Of a stretch of DNA of 64,000 bases, positions 9,101-17,951 are shown in pieces. The notes under the pieces are model-generated. The model worked only from the letters and a program-made list of their open reading frames with translations. It was not told the DNA's origin and ran no database searches. Source of the stretch: Fuerstiella sp041398845 (lineage in GTDB: Bacteria > Planctomycetota > Planctomycetia > Planctomycetales > Planctomycetaceae). The DNA lies in contig JAWKTZ010000015.1 in NCBI GenBank assembly GCA_041398845.1, positions 78,789-142,788 of the forward strand. Reading direction: 5' to 3'. A program made the translations under genes and the position numbers. Position 1 is the first letter of the stretch. Each line of letters starts with the position of its first letter.

Positions 9101-12100
9101 CTGGCAAGTTGCAGCATTCCGATGACGAACTGCGAAAGTTTCTGAAACCCGTGCCTGCGAAACCGCTTGCGGATGTGCTGAAATCATTCGAAACGGTTGA
9201 CGGTTTCGAAATGCAGTTGGTTGCCGGCGAACCGCTGGTCAACGACCCGATTGCCGGGTGTTTCGACGAAGATGGAAACCTGTACGTGTGCGAAATGCGA
9301 GACTACCCGTACAAGCCCGCCGAAGGCCAGGATCCGATCGGCACCGTCCGGTTGCTGCGTGACACAAACGGTGACGGCACGTTTGACGAAAGCCATGTCT
9401 TTGCTGACAAACTGCTGTGGGCGGGCGGAGTGGCACCGTGGAAAGGCGGCGTCTACGTGGCGGCGGCTCCGGATATCTGGTACCTGAAAGACACTGACGG
9501 CGACTACAAAGCAGACGTACGTCGCAAGGTGTACACCGGCTTTGGCATGGGAAATCAACAGGCCATGCTCAACAACCTCACATGGTGGCTCGATCACTGC
9601 ATTTACGGATCGACGGCCGGCAATGGTGGTCTGGTTTCCTATGCAGATTCGAAGCTGGCAGGCAGTGATCCGATTTCCGTCAGTGGAAGGGATTTCCGTT
9701 TTCATCCGGTCAACGATCGCTTCGAATCCATCACCGGTACCGTTCAGTTTGGCACGACGTTTGACGATTGGGGCAATCGCTTTCTGTGCAGCGAATCCCG
9801 ACCGCTGTTGCACGCCGTGCTGCCTCAGCACTATCTGGAACGCAATCCGTTTCTTCCGGTGACGAATGGACTGCAGAACCTGACTGACGGTGCCGTGCCG
9901 TGTTATCGGATCAGCCCGCTGGAACGCTGGCGAATGATTCGTTCCAGCCGCCGGATTGCTCAGGGAGCTCGTTCTCCCGACGCCGCTGGAGCCAGTCATC
10001 ACGTGATCGACGCGGCTGCGGGAGTCACCGTTTACCGTGGTGGAGCGTACCCGCCGGAATACAGCGGCAACATCTTCATCGGCGGTGCCCAGAATAATCT
10101 CATTCACCGGCGCACGTTGTCGCCGGACGGAGTGGGATTCACATCCGATCGAGCCGACGAAGGCACTGAGTTTGTGCGTTCTTCCGACAACTGGTTTCGC
10201 CCGGTCAACTTTATGAATGCTCCGGATGGAACATTGTACGTGCTGGACATGAGCCGAGAGATTCTGGAAACGATTCATGTGCCGCTGGACGTGACGAAGT
10301 TTCTGGACTTCCGCAGTGGTCGAGACCACGGTCGCATTTATCGCATCGCGCCTGAGGGGTTTGATTATCCCGGTCCGCCATCGCTCAGCGACGCGTCCAC
10401 GGAGGAGCTTGTCCGGCATCTGGAAAGTCCGCACGGCTGGTACCGCGATACGGCTCATCGATTGCTGTATGAACGACAGGACCAGACTGCCGTGCCGTTG
10501 CTGAGAACGTTGTTGCGAGAAAGCAGGCGGCCTGTCACCAGATTGTATGCGCTGTATTCGCTCGACGGATTTCGGAATGCGCGAGCGGGAAAGGCGAGTC
10601 CCCGGATTCCACCAACCGCACGGCGATCCGGCACGGAACTCACGTCCCCCGGTCGCCCTGCGTCCGCGACCCTGGCGGTAGCCGATCTCAAACATGCCCT
10701 CACCGACCCCCACCCGCAGGTTCGCGAACATGCCATGCGACTTGCGGAACCCTTGCTGACTGAATCACCGGAACTGCTGGCAATGGTTATTGAACAGGCC
10801 GGTTCGAACGACCGCCGTCTTCGTTTCCAGGCCGCGTTCTCACTGGGCGAAGCAGATGCTGCGTCGGCGGCGAAAGCATTGTCACAGTTGGCGAAGAACG
10901 ATGGCGCTGATGCCTGGATGAGAACGGCGGTTCTGAGTTCTTCGAGCAAACTGGCGGCATCCATGCTGGCCGAGCTGCTTTGCGACGAGACCTTTGCGGC
11001 ATCGTCGGCCGGCCAGACGTTTCTGAGGGAACTCGCCACAGTCATCGGAGGCCGCAACGATGCCCGGGATGTCAACATGACCCTGACCTTGCTGGCGGTC
11101 ACTCCACGTTCGCAGCAGGCGTTGAGTCGATCGCTGCTGAAACAACTGGGAAGCGCATTGCGTTCATCAGGAAACCGCTTTGATGAATCTGCTCTGTCCG
11201 AATCGGCAGCCAGTCACCTGCAGAGTGTTCGCACCTCAGCGCAGGCGGCGCTCGCGGACAACTCTGCATCCGACGCAGTTCGCATCGACGCTGTCGAATG
11301 GCTAAGCTGCTGGCCACTGTCGGTTGTGGGCGAATCGTTGCAGTCCGTGTTCGACACCAACGCGCCCGAACCCGTTCAACTTGCGGCAATCGACAGTCTT
11401 GCGACATATCCGGATGTTTCAGTCGGTGAATCATTCATCAATCGCTGGCCGGAATATTCTCCGGCGCTGAAACAGAAGACGGTCACTGGTTTGCTGTCTC
11501 GTAACGCGTGGATTCCCCTCCTGCTGCGGGCAGTGCAGGCCGACACCATGAACGCGGCGTCCATCAGTGCGACTCAGCGCGAACCATTGTTAAACCACCG
11601 TGACAGATCCATCGCAACACTTGCTGCGGACGTGTTCGAAACGTCACATCAGACAGCACGTGCTGACATCATCCGGCGTTATCAGGCAGCTCTGCAGCTT
11701 CCTGCCGACGAAGCCCCCGGCAGCCGGATTTTCAAACGCGACTGCTCAACCTGTCACCGCGTCGGAAGCGTCGGCCATGCCATCGGGCCGGACTTAACGT
11801 CATCGGCTGCCAAAGATTCAGCGGCCCTGCTGACTCACATTCTGGACCCCAACTGTTATCTGCTGCCGACGTTCGAAACGTATGTCATCGTCGACACCAA
11901 CGGCCGTACTCACACCGGCATGATCGCCGCTCAAACCGCGACCAGCGTGACATTAAAGCAGGCGGAAAACAAAACGGAAACCATTCTGCGAGGCAACATC
12001 GACGAGATGCAGACAACGGGAAAGTCACTCATGCCGGAAGGATTTGAACAGAAGATTTCTCTGCAGGAGATGGCTGATCTGCTGACGTTCCTGAAGTCGG

Positions 12101-12174
12101 CCGTACCTGCCGCGACGTCCACACCGACGCTGGACATCGGCACACTGCCAGGCATGATTGAACCGGAAGGTTGA
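6190..12174 (+). CDS. Giant exported fusion: esterase + CehA/McbA-like PHP + PVC-type propeller + HEAT + haem domain
   Basis: A 1994-residue protein with an N-terminal signal peptide. Residues about 20-330 are an alpha/beta-hydrolase of the acetyl-xylan-esterase/dienelactone-hydrolase type, with nucleophile elbow G-A-S-G-G-G (Ser195) and a late E-D-H-D-F segment that may supply the acid and histidine. Residues about 430-960 contain a carboxypeptidase-regulatory-like stretch, then a CehA/McbA-like PHP metallohydrolase with D-A-H-I-H (His568, His570). From about 997 a PVC-type membrane-bound dehydrogenase/NHL beta-propeller follows (G-F-E-M-Q-L-V-A-G-E-P, repeated D-T-N-G-D-G and D-T-D-G-D motifs), then HEAT-like helices. 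The C-terminus is a planctomycete haem domain with C-S-T-C-H (Cys1852, Cys1855, His1856). Propeller-HEAT-haem is a standard planctomycete architecture; the two extra hydrolase domains in front are unusual. No stop or frameshift is seen across 6 kb. It lies just downstream of the sulfatase, which suggests a role in deacylating or degrading a sulfated polysaccharide. Confidence 0.87.
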   Translation: MQRLAFCFALLLCSSAVADRETALKQLRVSEQKFNTPESWRHRRAVLREEFLKGAQLWPLPKRPTVEAIVNERRVYKDYSVENVALETLPGFYCTGNLYRPVGRKDAGPIVLCPHGHFRPLGRFRESQQIRCAHLARMGATVFSYSLVGWQDCDQTTHDDPLVLALQTWNSLRAVDFLTSLPRVDGRRIGVTGASGGGTQAVYLSLIDDRITALAPLVIVYPWTEDQGCQCEGGLPVMTAAETNAVELAAACSPKPQLLISVGSDSTSDFPQVGFPFIQNRYALAKAGDAVQNLHLPDEDHDFGPTKRKAVYEFFAKHLKMTPDEFSAPEKAGVDRFDAPPEDVKRITIEPPERMIVFTEEHPRPAHSVQGSDAVATVFHSYLTQLRDADSAAEKLAAEKEVVDYSFKDATDRDEALIFTPPGFDKPGLPKVAQGNETATLNISVVDSETQQPTHCRINVVGRDGNYYEPADNIFTQFSFTGEWPTSGWGNRKGKAPIRYLGRFFYSDGSAQVVVPAGTVRIEVWKGFEYRPVTFTTSVLPGQTKGVSLSLEKTVAMDEHGYVSGDAHIHIQRLDDDDDRFILGLMQAEDIHFGSILAYNEPAGPYSGFMKRMDAPQRKGTGAASTTADGEYVIQSGQEYRSSNYGHINFYLLDDLVMAGHDNNADNWPPFGHVSQLVREAGGVSFYAHGGYAKEIYADVVQGNVDGVELLQFGVYRGIGLTHWYHMLNTGFRVPAMGACDYPACRKLGDCKTYVSMSKELLDSERSSYGAGHFEAWTRAMAQGRSFFTNGPLVLFTVDDHPPGEHIDVADKTTTVTARVRVRSEVAPVTNVQLIANGRVLREIEVPMSQGQGSWIEFEVPVTIEESTWLAARAFSLSALRTPDAEAHTNPVYVYVNRKAPYEQASLDVLVTAIDSQIAFHKKRRFEEQAKVIAYFEKSRDILMKIRENGGAASTGHPSDLSVTQAMINDPGKLQHSDDELRKFLKPVPAKPLADVLKSFETVDGFEMQLVAGEPLVNDPIAGCFDEDGNLYVCEMRDYPYKPAEGQDPIGTVRLLRDTNGDGTFDESHVFADKLLWAGGVAPWKGGVYVAAAPDIWYLKDTDGDYKADVRRKVYTGFGMGNQQAMLNNLTWWLDHCIYGSTAGNGGLVSYADSKLAGSDPISVSGRDFRFHPVNDRFESITGTVQFGTTFDDWGNRFLCSESRPLLHAVLPQHYLERNPFLPVTNGLQNLTDGAVPCYRISPLERWRMIRSSRRIAQGARSPDAAGASHHVIDAAAGVTVYRGGAYPPEYSGNIFIGGAQNNLIHRRTLSPDGVGFTSDRADEGTEFVRSSDNWFRPVNFMNAPDGTLYVLDMSREILETIHVPLDVTKFLDFRSGRDHGRIYRIAPEGFDYPGPPSLSDASTEELVRHLESPHGWYRDTAHRLLYERQDQTAVPLLRTLLRESRRPVTRLYALYSLDGFRNARAGKASPRIPPTARRSGTELTSPGRPASATLAVADLKHALTDPHPQVREHAMRLAEPLLTESPELLAMVIEQAGSNDRRLRFQAAFSLGEADAASAAKALSQLAKNDGADAWMRTAVLSSSSKLAASMLAELLCDETFAASSAGQTFLRELATVIGGRNDARDVNMTLTLLAVTPRSQQALSRSLLKQLGSALRSSGNRFDESALSESAASHLQSVRTSAQAALADNSASDAVRIDAVEWLSCWPLSVVGESLQSVFDTNAPEPVQLAAIDSLATYPDVSVGESFINRWPEYSPALKQKTVTGLLSRNAWIPLLLRAVQADTMNAASISATQREPLLNHRDRSIATLAADVFETSHQTARADIIRRYQAALQLPADEAPGSRIFKRDCSTCHRVGSVGHAIGPDLTSSAAKDSAALLTHILDPNCYLLPTFETYVIVDTNGRTHTGMIAAQTATSVTLKQAENKTETILRGNIDEMQTTGKSLMPEGFEQKISLQEMADLLTFLKSAVPAATSTPTLDIGTLPGMIEPEG

Positions 12175-12248
12175 GTCATGAAACCGGTCTGTCTCGACGA
12201 ATGGCGTATGCCTGTTCTTCTCAACGTCCAATCGCTAAGTTGTGGAAC

Positions 12249-12350
12249 ATGAAAACTCTGCGTTGCATCATCACATCGTTCCTTCTTCTCCTGCCCCATG
12301 CCACCGGCGCACCGCCGAACATCATCATCGTCATGCCCGACGATATGTAG
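12249..12350 (+). pseudogene. 5' stub of a second sulfatase gene
   Basis: An ATG opens a 33-residue frame with a signal peptide ending in H-A-T-G-A, then P-P-N-I-I-I-V-M-P-D-D-M and a TAG. That is exactly the start of a type I sulfatase (signal peptide plus the N-I-x-x-x-x-x-D-D metal site), cut at the point where family members continue with G-Y-G-D. The sequence after the stop shows no sulfatase similarity in any frame, so the gene was cut by insertion or deletion rather than by a single point mutation. The next roughly 260 bases, up to 12609, contain nothing I recognise. Confidence 0.75.
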
Positions 12351-12609
12351 CCCTGATTCGAAGATTTTCGGAAAGAACCAATGTTTTTATTGGTTGCACG
12401 CTTTATGGAAGTCACAACTCGACACGCTAGATTGCCCCGGATTGACCTCGATTCAGCCGCAGTTGGTGCAATTTGCACTATGGTCGGCAACCGATCATTG
12501 GACCTCTCGGATGGGGCCAGGAATCTTTGATTCGAGATTGGGGCACTGGGGCGAATTCACAGTCGTAAACGGATATACGCGAGGTCCGCGTTTGGAGCCT
12601 GTTGCCGTG

Positions 12610-13330
12610 CTATGCCGCTGAAAACAGATCGCGGGCTTCGCGGCGAGCTCGGTAGCGGTGACCGGTCGTTTCGTCATCGGTGGAACGTGAGGACCGGTGC
12701 TCGTCAATCCGGTAAGGCTGACCGGCGACCACGCTGAACAGGCGGCCGAAATCCTTTAGCAGAGAGCACCAGGTTTCTGCGCTCAGCCCAAGCCGTTGCA
12801 TCAACGGGGCCACATGTTGCTGCGTTGCTCCGGACTTGCCATCCACCATCTGCCGAGCAGTCCAGTCCAGCAGCTCCCAATACGCTGCTGTCGATATCGG
12901 AAGGAAGCCCTTGTTGCTGCAGCGACTGCCGCCCTGATGAACATCCGGTCCCGGTCTCGTCGTGCGTTACTTCAGATCAACCGGCGACAAGTGTCGAGCA
13001 CAATTCTGACCCGCGCGTGATGCTTCCGTCGTGTTCGAATGAGCTGCATTCTTCGATGAGTCGGCCTTTGAGGCAGTCGCGTGTTTTTGCTGCGAAGACT
13101 GGCGTCTGCAGATCACGAACTCGCTTCTGAGTCGACGTGTAATCGCTGTCCTCAATTGTTTCCGCCACGGCCGCCCGAATCGGATTCAGATCCACGTGAG
13201 CCGCACACGCCAGAATCGCAGTTTGTCCAGAGGCGGAACCGCACGATACCTCGCCTGCCAGAACGAGCGTCAGCAACACAGACGAATTCGCTATTGGCCG
13301 AATGGGCGGGATCAGCACAATTGGCCAGTG
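12610..13330 (-). pseudogene. Decayed RAYT-like (Y1-type) transposase
   Basis: Several frames together spell the C-terminal half of a transposase common in Planctomycetota. A frame near 13200 gives F-W-Q-A-R-Y-R-A-V-P-P-L-D; another continues with A-H-V-D-L-N-P-I-R-A-A and D-Y-T-S-T-Q-K-R-V. Near 12850 comes Y-W-E-L-L-D-W-T-A-R-Q-M, and the end is L-K-D-F-G-R-L-F-S-V-V-A-G. The pieces are in the right order but need at least two frame changes, and the N-terminal catalytic HUH part is missing. This is a dead copy. Such transposases are often associated with REP-type hairpins, which are present at 4.4 and 6.1 kb. Confidence 0.7.
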
Positions 13331-13421
13331 TGCGTTGCAGCGGCTGGTTCAACTTCCGAATCATCACCGTCCGCAAACGCATTCGCAGAATGCGGCCGCT
13401 ATCGGCAGTGGGACTGCGGCG

Positions 13422-13710
13422 ATGCGAACGCCGCAACTTCAGGCGACACATTCGAAAGTGACGGCTCACCACCTTTGCAACGCGGCCGTGCTTTATGTGC
13501 GACAGTCGACGTCGGCGCAGTTGCGTGATCTTCAGGAATCGACACAGCGTCAGTATCAGCTCGCTCATCGACTGGAACATCTCGGCTGGCCATCTGAACA
13601 GATCATTCTCATCGACGACGATCTAGGCATCAGCGGAATTGGAAGTCAGCAGCGGCCCGGGTTCCAGCGACTGTTGACGATGGTGACTGAACAGAAGGTG
13701 GCCATCGTGC
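13422..13710 (+). pseudogene. Serine recombinase, N-terminal fragment
   Basis: From the ATG at 13422 the frame gives A-V-L-Y-V-R-Q-S-T, the start of a resolvase catalytic domain with its nucleophile serine. It continues with E-S-T-Q-R-Q-Y-Q-L-A and I-D-D-D-L-G-I-S-G, then G-F-Q-R-L-L near 13670. Similarity stops at about 13710, just before the expected L-G-I-E-M-S-R-L-A-R segment. Beyond that point the DNA is the opposite strand of a second recombinase fragment. The remaining domains (recombinase, zinc ribbon) are absent, so it cannot be functional. Confidence 0.78.
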
Positions 13711-13930
13711 CAGTTTTTGGAGTTGCGGGCCAGGCGGCTCATCTCAATTCCAAGGACGACACCAACATGTTCCAGCGACACTTCGGCCTGCAGCCGTTGA
13801 AGTCCGATGTGGCCTTCAATGCTGCGACCACTGATTCCAAGATCATCGTCGATCACGTCGATTCGATATTCTCTTCGACCTGCTGCGTCTTTAGCTGACG
13901 CACATACACGATGGCCAGTCGCTCAAGGTG
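13706..13930 (-). pseudogene. Second serine recombinase fragment, opposite orientation
   Basis: Reading inward on the minus strand: L-E-R-L-A-I-V-Y-V-R-Q then K-T-Q-Q-V-E-E-N-I-E-S-T, a frameshift or small deletion, then V-I-D-D-D-L-G-I-S-G-R-S and G-I-E-M-S-R-L-A-R-N-S-K-N-W-H. This is the same catalytic-domain region as the plus-strand fragment but from a different family member. It ends where the other begins, so the two relics meet almost tail to tail. The nucleophile serine position has become L-K, and the frame is broken. It is clearly dead. Confidence 0.75.
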
Positions 13931-14273
13931 CTGCGCGTGAATCTTCGAACTGAGCAACGTGGCCGGTCGAGCTCGAGGATCGCGGCGATTGATGTCGAGA
14001 TGAGCGGCGGCGGGCTTCCATTGTTAAATTGAACGTGACAAAATTTGATACGACGGGATTCTAAATCTTCGAAACTCGAATGATGATCACTCGCTACGCG
14101 CCGCCCGGATAGGAAACGCCTCTCCAAGTTGCACGATCTGGATTCCCGCCTCGGTGGACACTGTCAGTGAACGTTCAAGTGTCGCAAACTCAGTCATCGA
14201 TTTTCGCAATGTTTGGATCTGACTGCGACACACTTGAGTGCTGGTGACTTCGAACGGGTTCTTATTACAGCGT
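13931..14273. other. Intergenic stretch without a recognised gene
   Basis: 343 bases between the recombinase relic and the 3' end of the HAD gene. No frame shows a recognisable family. One imperfect inverted repeat is present: CAAGTGTCGCA at 14176-14186 against TGCGACACACTTG at about 14224-14236, separated by some 37 bases. It could be an old insertion-sequence end or a weak terminator for the HAD gene; neither can be decided. Confidence 0.4.
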
Positions 14274-14906
14274 TCAATGGCTGCGACCGCACAAGGTAAG
14301 GAGCATTTTGAGCCAGTTTGTGGTCGTGACAGATTCGTGGGCGAACACGCATTCGACAGTGACGTCCGCTCCTAGAGAATTCACCACTGACCGCTTAACG
14401 CCGACCAGAATCGCGGCTTTTGCAGCTTTCCAAATCGGTAGATCAGCTTTACTGTCACCGGCATACACAAATTCAGGTCCAACAAGGCACCTGATGGCTT
14501 CGAGTTTTTTCCCTCCCTTCAGGTTACGACCAGCTTCCGTTGCCAGCACGTCGCTGAAAAGGCCAAGGTGTGCAGCCACCGCATTCGCAATGGAAACGTG
14601 TGCAGCAGTCGCGAGAATGACTTTTCTGCCGCCACATTGTTCTCGCCGAAGGTAATCAAGAAGTGGGCTGCAATACACTAGTTTTTCGGCCGAAAACACC
14701 GCATGTGCGGCAATCTTGCATTTGAAACTTGCCCGCCCCGGCAGTACCCAAAAGGGTAACAAGAACAAGATGAGGGGGTTTTTCTTGAGGGCCAGGAGCA
14801 GCGACACGAGCAAAGTGTTTGCAGGTGTCAGCGTTCCGTCAAGGTCTACCACAATCGGCCAGTGGCTGGATTTCTGTGCGGTTTCATGATCTAATTGAGG
14901 CGTCAT
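14274..14906 (-). CDS. HAD-superfamily phosphatase of the kind fused to UbiA prenyltransferases
   Basis: A 210-residue protein with HAD motif I V-V-D-L-D-G-T-L-T (nucleophile Asp21, Asp23), a hydrophobic stretch L-I-L-F-L-L-P-F-W-V-L-P-G-R, motif II around V-I-L-A-T-A-A, a conserved N-L-K-G-G-K-K-L, and motif III/IV Y-A-G-D-S-K-A-D-L-P. This pattern is typical of the HAD domain often fused in front of UbiA-type prenyltransferases resembling decaprenyl-phosphate phosphoribosyltransferase. Here it is a separate gene, and a free-standing UbiA gene of the matching type lies at 36886-37728. I infer that it dephosphorylates a polyprenyl-phospho-sugar intermediate; the substrate is unproven. It is transcribed divergently from the GYF-domain gene, and the junction between them is duplicated in inverted form at 39.7-40.8 kb. 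Confidence 0.82.
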   Translation of the reverse strand: MTPQLDHETAQKSSHWPIVVDLDGTLTPANTLLVSLLLALKKNPLILFLLPFWVLPGRASFKCKIAAHAVFSAEKLVYCSPLLDYLRREQCGGRKVILATAAHVSIANAVAAHLGLFSDVLATEAGRNLKGGKKLEAIRCLVGPEFVYAGDSKADLPIWKAAKAAILVGVKRSVVNSLGADVTVECVFAHESVTTTNWLKMLLTLCGRSH

Positions 14907-15959
14907 GAGGCGACTTTTGCAACAATCTCACCGATAACGTGCGAGCAAGAAAAACGAATGCTCGAAACCGGGCCTGTTATTGATCGAGGCGAGAATGTAA
15001 GGGAGCGCAGGTCAAACGATCCTTGTTGGCTTCGGAACTGACCGTCTGTCCGTTTTTTTCACTGAATGTAGCAGGTCGCGATGGCTACTCAATGGTATTG
15101 GCTCGAACATGCCGAAGAACGAGGCCCTGTCTCGTTTCGCGAACTCGCCCTGATGATTCGAGATGAACAGCTTGGTGACGACGATTTGGTACGCGAAGCA
15201 TCGTGGGCCGAATGGCAGAAGGCTGATACCGTTGCCGGGCTCTACCCAACGGCCCGACGCCTGCGAGACGAGTCTTCTGAGCCACACCTCGAATGCCCAC
15301 CGAGCCATTCCTCGGAAGTTCTCCTAGTCACAGAAACGTCTGAAGAATCCGCCCGGTACTATTCGCTTGAAGAAGTTGGGCACGAAGTCCCAAGAGCAGA
15401 TTTCCTTCGCGACAGAGACCTACCAGCCTTCCAGAACGATGGCGCTGGAACACTGGGGACATCGGTCGCTGACGTCATCAACGAGGCGACGGCCGCCTGG
15501 GACAAACGCCAAGGGAATTATGGTGCAGGTCGCTCGCGGCAAAGCGGGGGCTGGCTGTGGGCACTTGTTGCTTCGGCAGTCCGACTGCCTTGGAGGTTCA
15601 TGTTGGTTCTTGTCACACCACTCAGGGCGCACACTCAGAGTACGGTGAAGAGACAGTCCGTCGCCAACAGGAAAGAGGCGACCGAAGCACCTCTCGGGCC
15701 ATCGATTGTGTCTAAGGGAATCGAGCAGACGGATTCTGAGGATGTCGACTGTCCTATCAGTTTGGCTGACGACTTGCTCGCAGAAGTTCTGGCTGAAGCC
15801 GAGGACTTGTCTGCGAATACCGAGCCGTTTGAATCAACCGAAGCAAAGGAAGGACTGTCCGAACTGATCGGTGCGGCGACGGATGCATGGGACGAACGTC
15901 ATGCACAGCCAGCCATGGCGACAGCACCAAACGCGAGACCCAATCTCGTGGCAGAGAAG
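14864..15959. repeat. Inverted segmental duplication, copy A (HAD start, intergenic, GYF gene 5' part)
   Basis: About 1.1 kb containing the first 14 or so codons of the HAD gene, the divergent promoter region and the first 293 codons of the GYF gene. It recurs in inverse orientation at 39697-40789. Shared blocks include the intergenic CGACCTGCTACATTCAGTGA and CGATCAATAACAGGCCCGGT (on the strand reading toward HAD) and nearly all GYF residues. The copies differ by scattered substitutions and small indels, so the duplication is not recent. Confidence 0.88.
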
Positions 15960-16580
15960 AGTTTGGGATTTCTTCGACGCGGACTCAGTATTCCGGGACA
16001 AATCGCATCGGTATCGGCAGCAATCATCGGGATGCTGATCGGTCCTTTCGTCCCCTGGATCAGTTCGAACCGTAAGGTTGCCCAGACATTGACAATCGCT
16101 GGCTTGACTGGCATCTTTGTTTGGCAGGTGTCCAGCATGTTTGTCACGCAACGCCAAGTACTGACCGTGCTGAATCAAACCTTCAACGAGCTGCAAGAAC
16201 TCAGGTCCACAGAAGTAGCTGCAGACGAATGGGATCAATTCCGTAACCGCTCGGTCTCGACGCTTCGTTCCTTCGTACCGAAATTGGAATCATCCGCCGA
16301 TATTAGTGATCCGGCGTCGCTGTCCCTGCTTGCCGTCACGAGAGATTACCTGCCGAAGCTTCTGAGCGAAGAGTCACGGTCGTCAGCAGAAATGGAAATG
16401 AAGATCCGCAGGCATCTGGAAACGGCAGAGTCCACCTTGACTTCCGGAGAACCAACAGTTCCATCAGAATTTTGGACGTTGTTGATGTTGAGCCTCAATC
16501 TCGGACTTGTCGGAAGTGCGATATGGTTCTTCGCGAAGAACTTGGTGTTCCACGAAAAACGGCAGGACGCAGTTTCTTGA
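15081..16580 (+). CDS. GYF-domain (DUF4339-type) membrane protein
   Basis: A 499-residue protein. Residues 1-60 form a GYF_2/DUF4339-like domain (Q-W-Y-W-L-E-H-A-E-E-R-G-P-V-S-F and later W-A-E-W-Q-K-A), a peptide-binding fold common at the N-terminus of planctomycete membrane proteins. A long acidic, low-complexity linker follows, then a hydrophobic C-terminal third with three membrane segments (around I-I-G-M-L-I-G-P-F-V-P-W-I, T-I-A-G-L-T-G-I-F-V-W and L-N-L-G-L-V-G-S-A-I-W-F-F). Between the second and third segments lies a helical, probably coiled-coil region. The function is unknown. There is no signal peptide, so the GYF domain is probably cytoplasmic. A truncated second copy lies at 39652-40575. 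Confidence 0.85.
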   Translation: MATQWYWLEHAEERGPVSFRELALMIRDEQLGDDDLVREASWAEWQKADTVAGLYPTARRLRDESSEPHLECPPSHSSEVLLVTETSEESARYYSLEEVGHEVPRADFLRDRDLPAFQNDGAGTLGTSVADVINEATAAWDKRQGNYGAGRSRQSGGWLWALVASAVRLPWRFMLVLVTPLRAHTQSTVKRQSVANRKEATEAPLGPSIVSKGIEQTDSEDVDCPISLADDLLAEVLAEAEDLSANTEPFESTEAKEGLSELIGAATDAWDERHAQPAMATAPNARPNLVAEKSLGFLRRGLSIPGQIASVSAAIIGMLIGPFVPWISSNRKVAQTLTIAGLTGIFVWQVSSMFVTQRQVLTVLNQTFNELQELRSTEVAADEWDQFRNRSVSTLRSFVPKLESSADISDPASLSLLAVTRDYLPKLLSEESRSSAEMEMKIRRHLETAESTLTSGEPTVPSEFWTLLMLSLNLGLVGSAIWFFAKNLVFHEKRQDAVS

Positions 16581-16720
16581 AGGCCGCCGAATTCGTCTAC
16601 AGATTACTGTTGTACCCGTCGGAAGATCGACGGTGTCTCCCGAGTATTGACCACGTGCGCCAGTGATCAGATATCGCACTTATGCCGTTTGCGATGTTGC
16701 ACCTCTTTAGGAACGGCCAA

Positions 16721-17951
16721 TCAAATAGTGGCGCATGATGGTTTGAGTGTGTAATTCCAGCGGGGCACAATCTGGTCATAAGTGATTCTGAGGAAGACTT
16801 TCATCCATTCGGCTGTTTCGCGTCCCGTTTGATAGACCTTGTTCATCACGTGGACGGTTGTTCGTAATCCACTCCGCGTTGTCGTTCGTCGCATCAGTTC
16901 AACCACTCGCTCAAGCGAATCGAAAAGCATGCCTTCGCCGCGTCCGACGTGGGGAAAGAATCGGCGTTCGATGTGATTGTACTTGTTGCAGTAGCTGGGG
17001 AAGTGCGCGTGATGCGAATCGGAAGGCCGATGCGATCGACCAGTCGCTGAAGATCCCACTCTGAAAAAGATATTTACCGCCGGATTGCTGCCTCCACAGT
17101 CGTGCAGGTCAACAGAATGGACGTTGCACTCGGATATCGCTTCCTGCCCAAACGCTGCCAGAAGTTGCCGAAACTCTCGCAGGCAAACTCACTCGTGTCG
17201 TGGGATAATCCCAGATTGATATGCCCCAGATTCAATTGCAGGATCGTAAATGCCGTGGGGAATCAACACGCCATCGGCCCAACTGGGGAAGTCGTGATCA
17301 AACTTCGAACGGGCGCTGCTGTAGGCACGCCCTTTCCGATTCAGCATGCCCAGACGCCTCTTGGCCTTGGTGTCGATGGAAAACCAGGGATTTCCTTCCG
17401 CTTCGTACTGCTCGATCAAGTCGGCGATGTGATCAAACTGAGCTTCCCGATCGGGCGCCTTCTCCGCCTGCGACCGACCTGGTGATCTCTTCGAGGCGAA
17501 CGCCTGCCTCAGCAAGCCAATTGGAAACCGTCTGGGCGCAGACGGGTGTTCCCATTCGAGTCAGCTTTTCGGTTGTAGTGCCGGTGGCTTGGAGATCGGT
17601 GAAAATCAGATCTTCCTCATCGGCTACCGGCAACTCGCACGGTGAGTGGCTGATCAGTTTTCTTCGGCTTGAGACTCCAGATTCGATTTTTCGGCCGGCC
17701 CCCGGTCGGCGAACCTGACCGGCGGCTTCTGGATCATTGTCAAGCGACTCAAATTCCGCTCGCCCCCGCTCAACGGTGTGTGCCGAGCATCCAACAATTC
17801 GACAAATCCTGTCGACTCCACCATGGCCATATTGCTCGGCTTCGATGGCCACAAACCGCCTGCGGTCCTTCTCATTGAGCGAGTCGGCAAAATCCCGAAT
17901 GCGAGTTTCGGTCACGTCATTCAGAGCTTCTCGATTGTTCCTGCTGGCCAT
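16721..17951 (-). pseudogene. ISAzo13-family transposase relic
   Basis: Pieces in three or more frames, in the correct order on the minus strand, rebuild an ISAzo13 transposase. The N-terminus from an ATG at 17951 reads L-N-E-K-D-R-R-R-F-V-A-I-E-A and R-R-P-G-A-G-R-K. The middle (17189-17515) has R-E-A-Q-F-D-H-I-A-D-L, S-I-D-T-K-A-K-R-R-L-G and F-D-H-D-F-P-S-W-A-D-G-V. A segment near 17170 gives H-D-T-S-E-F-A-C-E-S-F. The C-terminus has F-P-S-Y-C-N-K-Y-N-H-I-E-R-R-F-F-P-H-V and the tail V-Y-Q-T-G-R-E-T-A-E-W. At least four frameshifts are needed, so this copy is dead. No terminal inverted repeats were identified. Confidence 0.85.

Noticed and set aside
9184..10731. 515-residue minus-strand open frame opposite the giant fusion gene
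   Set aside because: Composition is Arg/His-rich and motif-free, as expected for an antisense shadow; the plus-strand propeller repeats are convincing.
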